Below are positions 63,959 to 64,000 of a DNA stretch of 64,000 nucleotides, piece after piece. The position numbers were made by a program, and so were the translations under genes. How positions within the stretch are numbered: position 1 is the stretch's first letter; the number at the start of each line of letters is the position of its first letter. The stretch is taken from contig CAWHLK010000059.1 of the NCBI GenBank assembly GCA_963829965.1, positions 76,624 through 140,623 of the forward strand, read 5' to 3'. The stretch is from DASXZH01 sp963829965. Its GTDB lineage: Bacteria > Armatimonadota > Fimbriimonadia > Fimbriimonadales > Fimbriimonadaceae. Under the pieces are notes generated by a model. The model worked only from the letters and a program-made list of their open reading frames with translations, was not told the origin of the DNA and did no database searches.

Positions 63959-64000
63959 TCACTTAAATAAAACGCGGAGCCTGTAGTCGCCGTTGCGGTT
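63959..64000 (-). CDS. Possible C-terminal end of a gene entering from the right
   Basis: The minus frame reads NRNGDYRLRVLFK and a stop. It is protein-like but only 13 codons are inside the window. Confidence 0.3.
   Translation of the reverse strand, partial: NRNGDYRLRVLFK

Overview
The window is a bacterial chromosome segment of moderately high GC. Genes lie on both strands in short operons, and there are two IS elements, two tRNAs and many intergenic repeats. The mix (H-X9-DG prepilin-like protein, serpin lipoprotein, DUF6624, M61 peptidase, an ECF sigma/anti-sigma pair, a large chemotaxis cluster, kdpA, an FN3-RHS giant) would fit a soil or freshwater Gram-negative such as an Armatimonadota (Fimbriimonadia-like) genome. 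That placement is a guess from gene content; the window has no rRNA or other taxonomic marker.

Layout. 1-11 kb: start of phenylalanine hydroxylase, an S55-like lipoprotein, DUF423, an M61 peptidase, an IS481-type element, a hisC-dinB pair, an ECF sigma factor with its membrane partner, and an S33 hydrolase. 11-17 kb: a low-complexity secreted protein, DUF3800, a GNAT, a two-repeat secreted protein, tRNA-CAT, DUF6624 and a Gfo/Idh/MocA oxidoreductase. 17-18.5 kb: an IS3-type element. 18.7-27.8 kb: a complete chemotaxis-like pathway, with cheB, cheD, cheR, a soluble receptor, cheW, cheA, cheY, a CheZ-like protein and a STAS protein on the minus strand, and a divergent response regulator-cheX pair. 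27.8-29.5 kb: a lone kdpA. 31.4-49.9 kb: the accessory core of the window. It starts with a 2129-residue secreted FN3-RHS protein and is followed by a row of displaced toxin tips, RHS-core fragments and immunity genes. 50.3-64 kb: housekeeping genes (trmD, rplS, lepB, tRNA-Glu, a serpin, speE, rseP-dxr and a GGDEF/HD-GYP protein).

The RHS locus is the most interesting system. The full-length protein ends in a tip with a DLTT motif that overlaps a pentapeptide-repeat immunity gene. Behind it are a second DLTT tip with its own pentapeptide gene, a tip remnant paired with Imm26, an orphan RHS core carrying an L,D-transpeptidase-like tip followed by an exported immunity candidate, a third RHS core fragment, a third pentapeptide gene, and DUF4304, double-CXXCG-like and lipoprotein genes, some of them broken. 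About 0.5 kb of RHS core is nearly identical between the full gene and the orphan copy, so the tip could be exchanged by recombination.

Two further themes run through the window. Intergenic DNA is full of short-period repeats: two families of 7-bp arrays (each the landing site of one IS element), hairpin repeats built on GCGAAGC, a 60-bp array, a 91-bp array and a REP-like element. In addition, many conserved genes (dxr, cheA, cheW, the receptor, M61, phhA and others) carry one-base frameshifts, often in homopolymers. This looks more like residual sequencing error than gene decay, so I annotate those genes as single CDSs spanning the shift.
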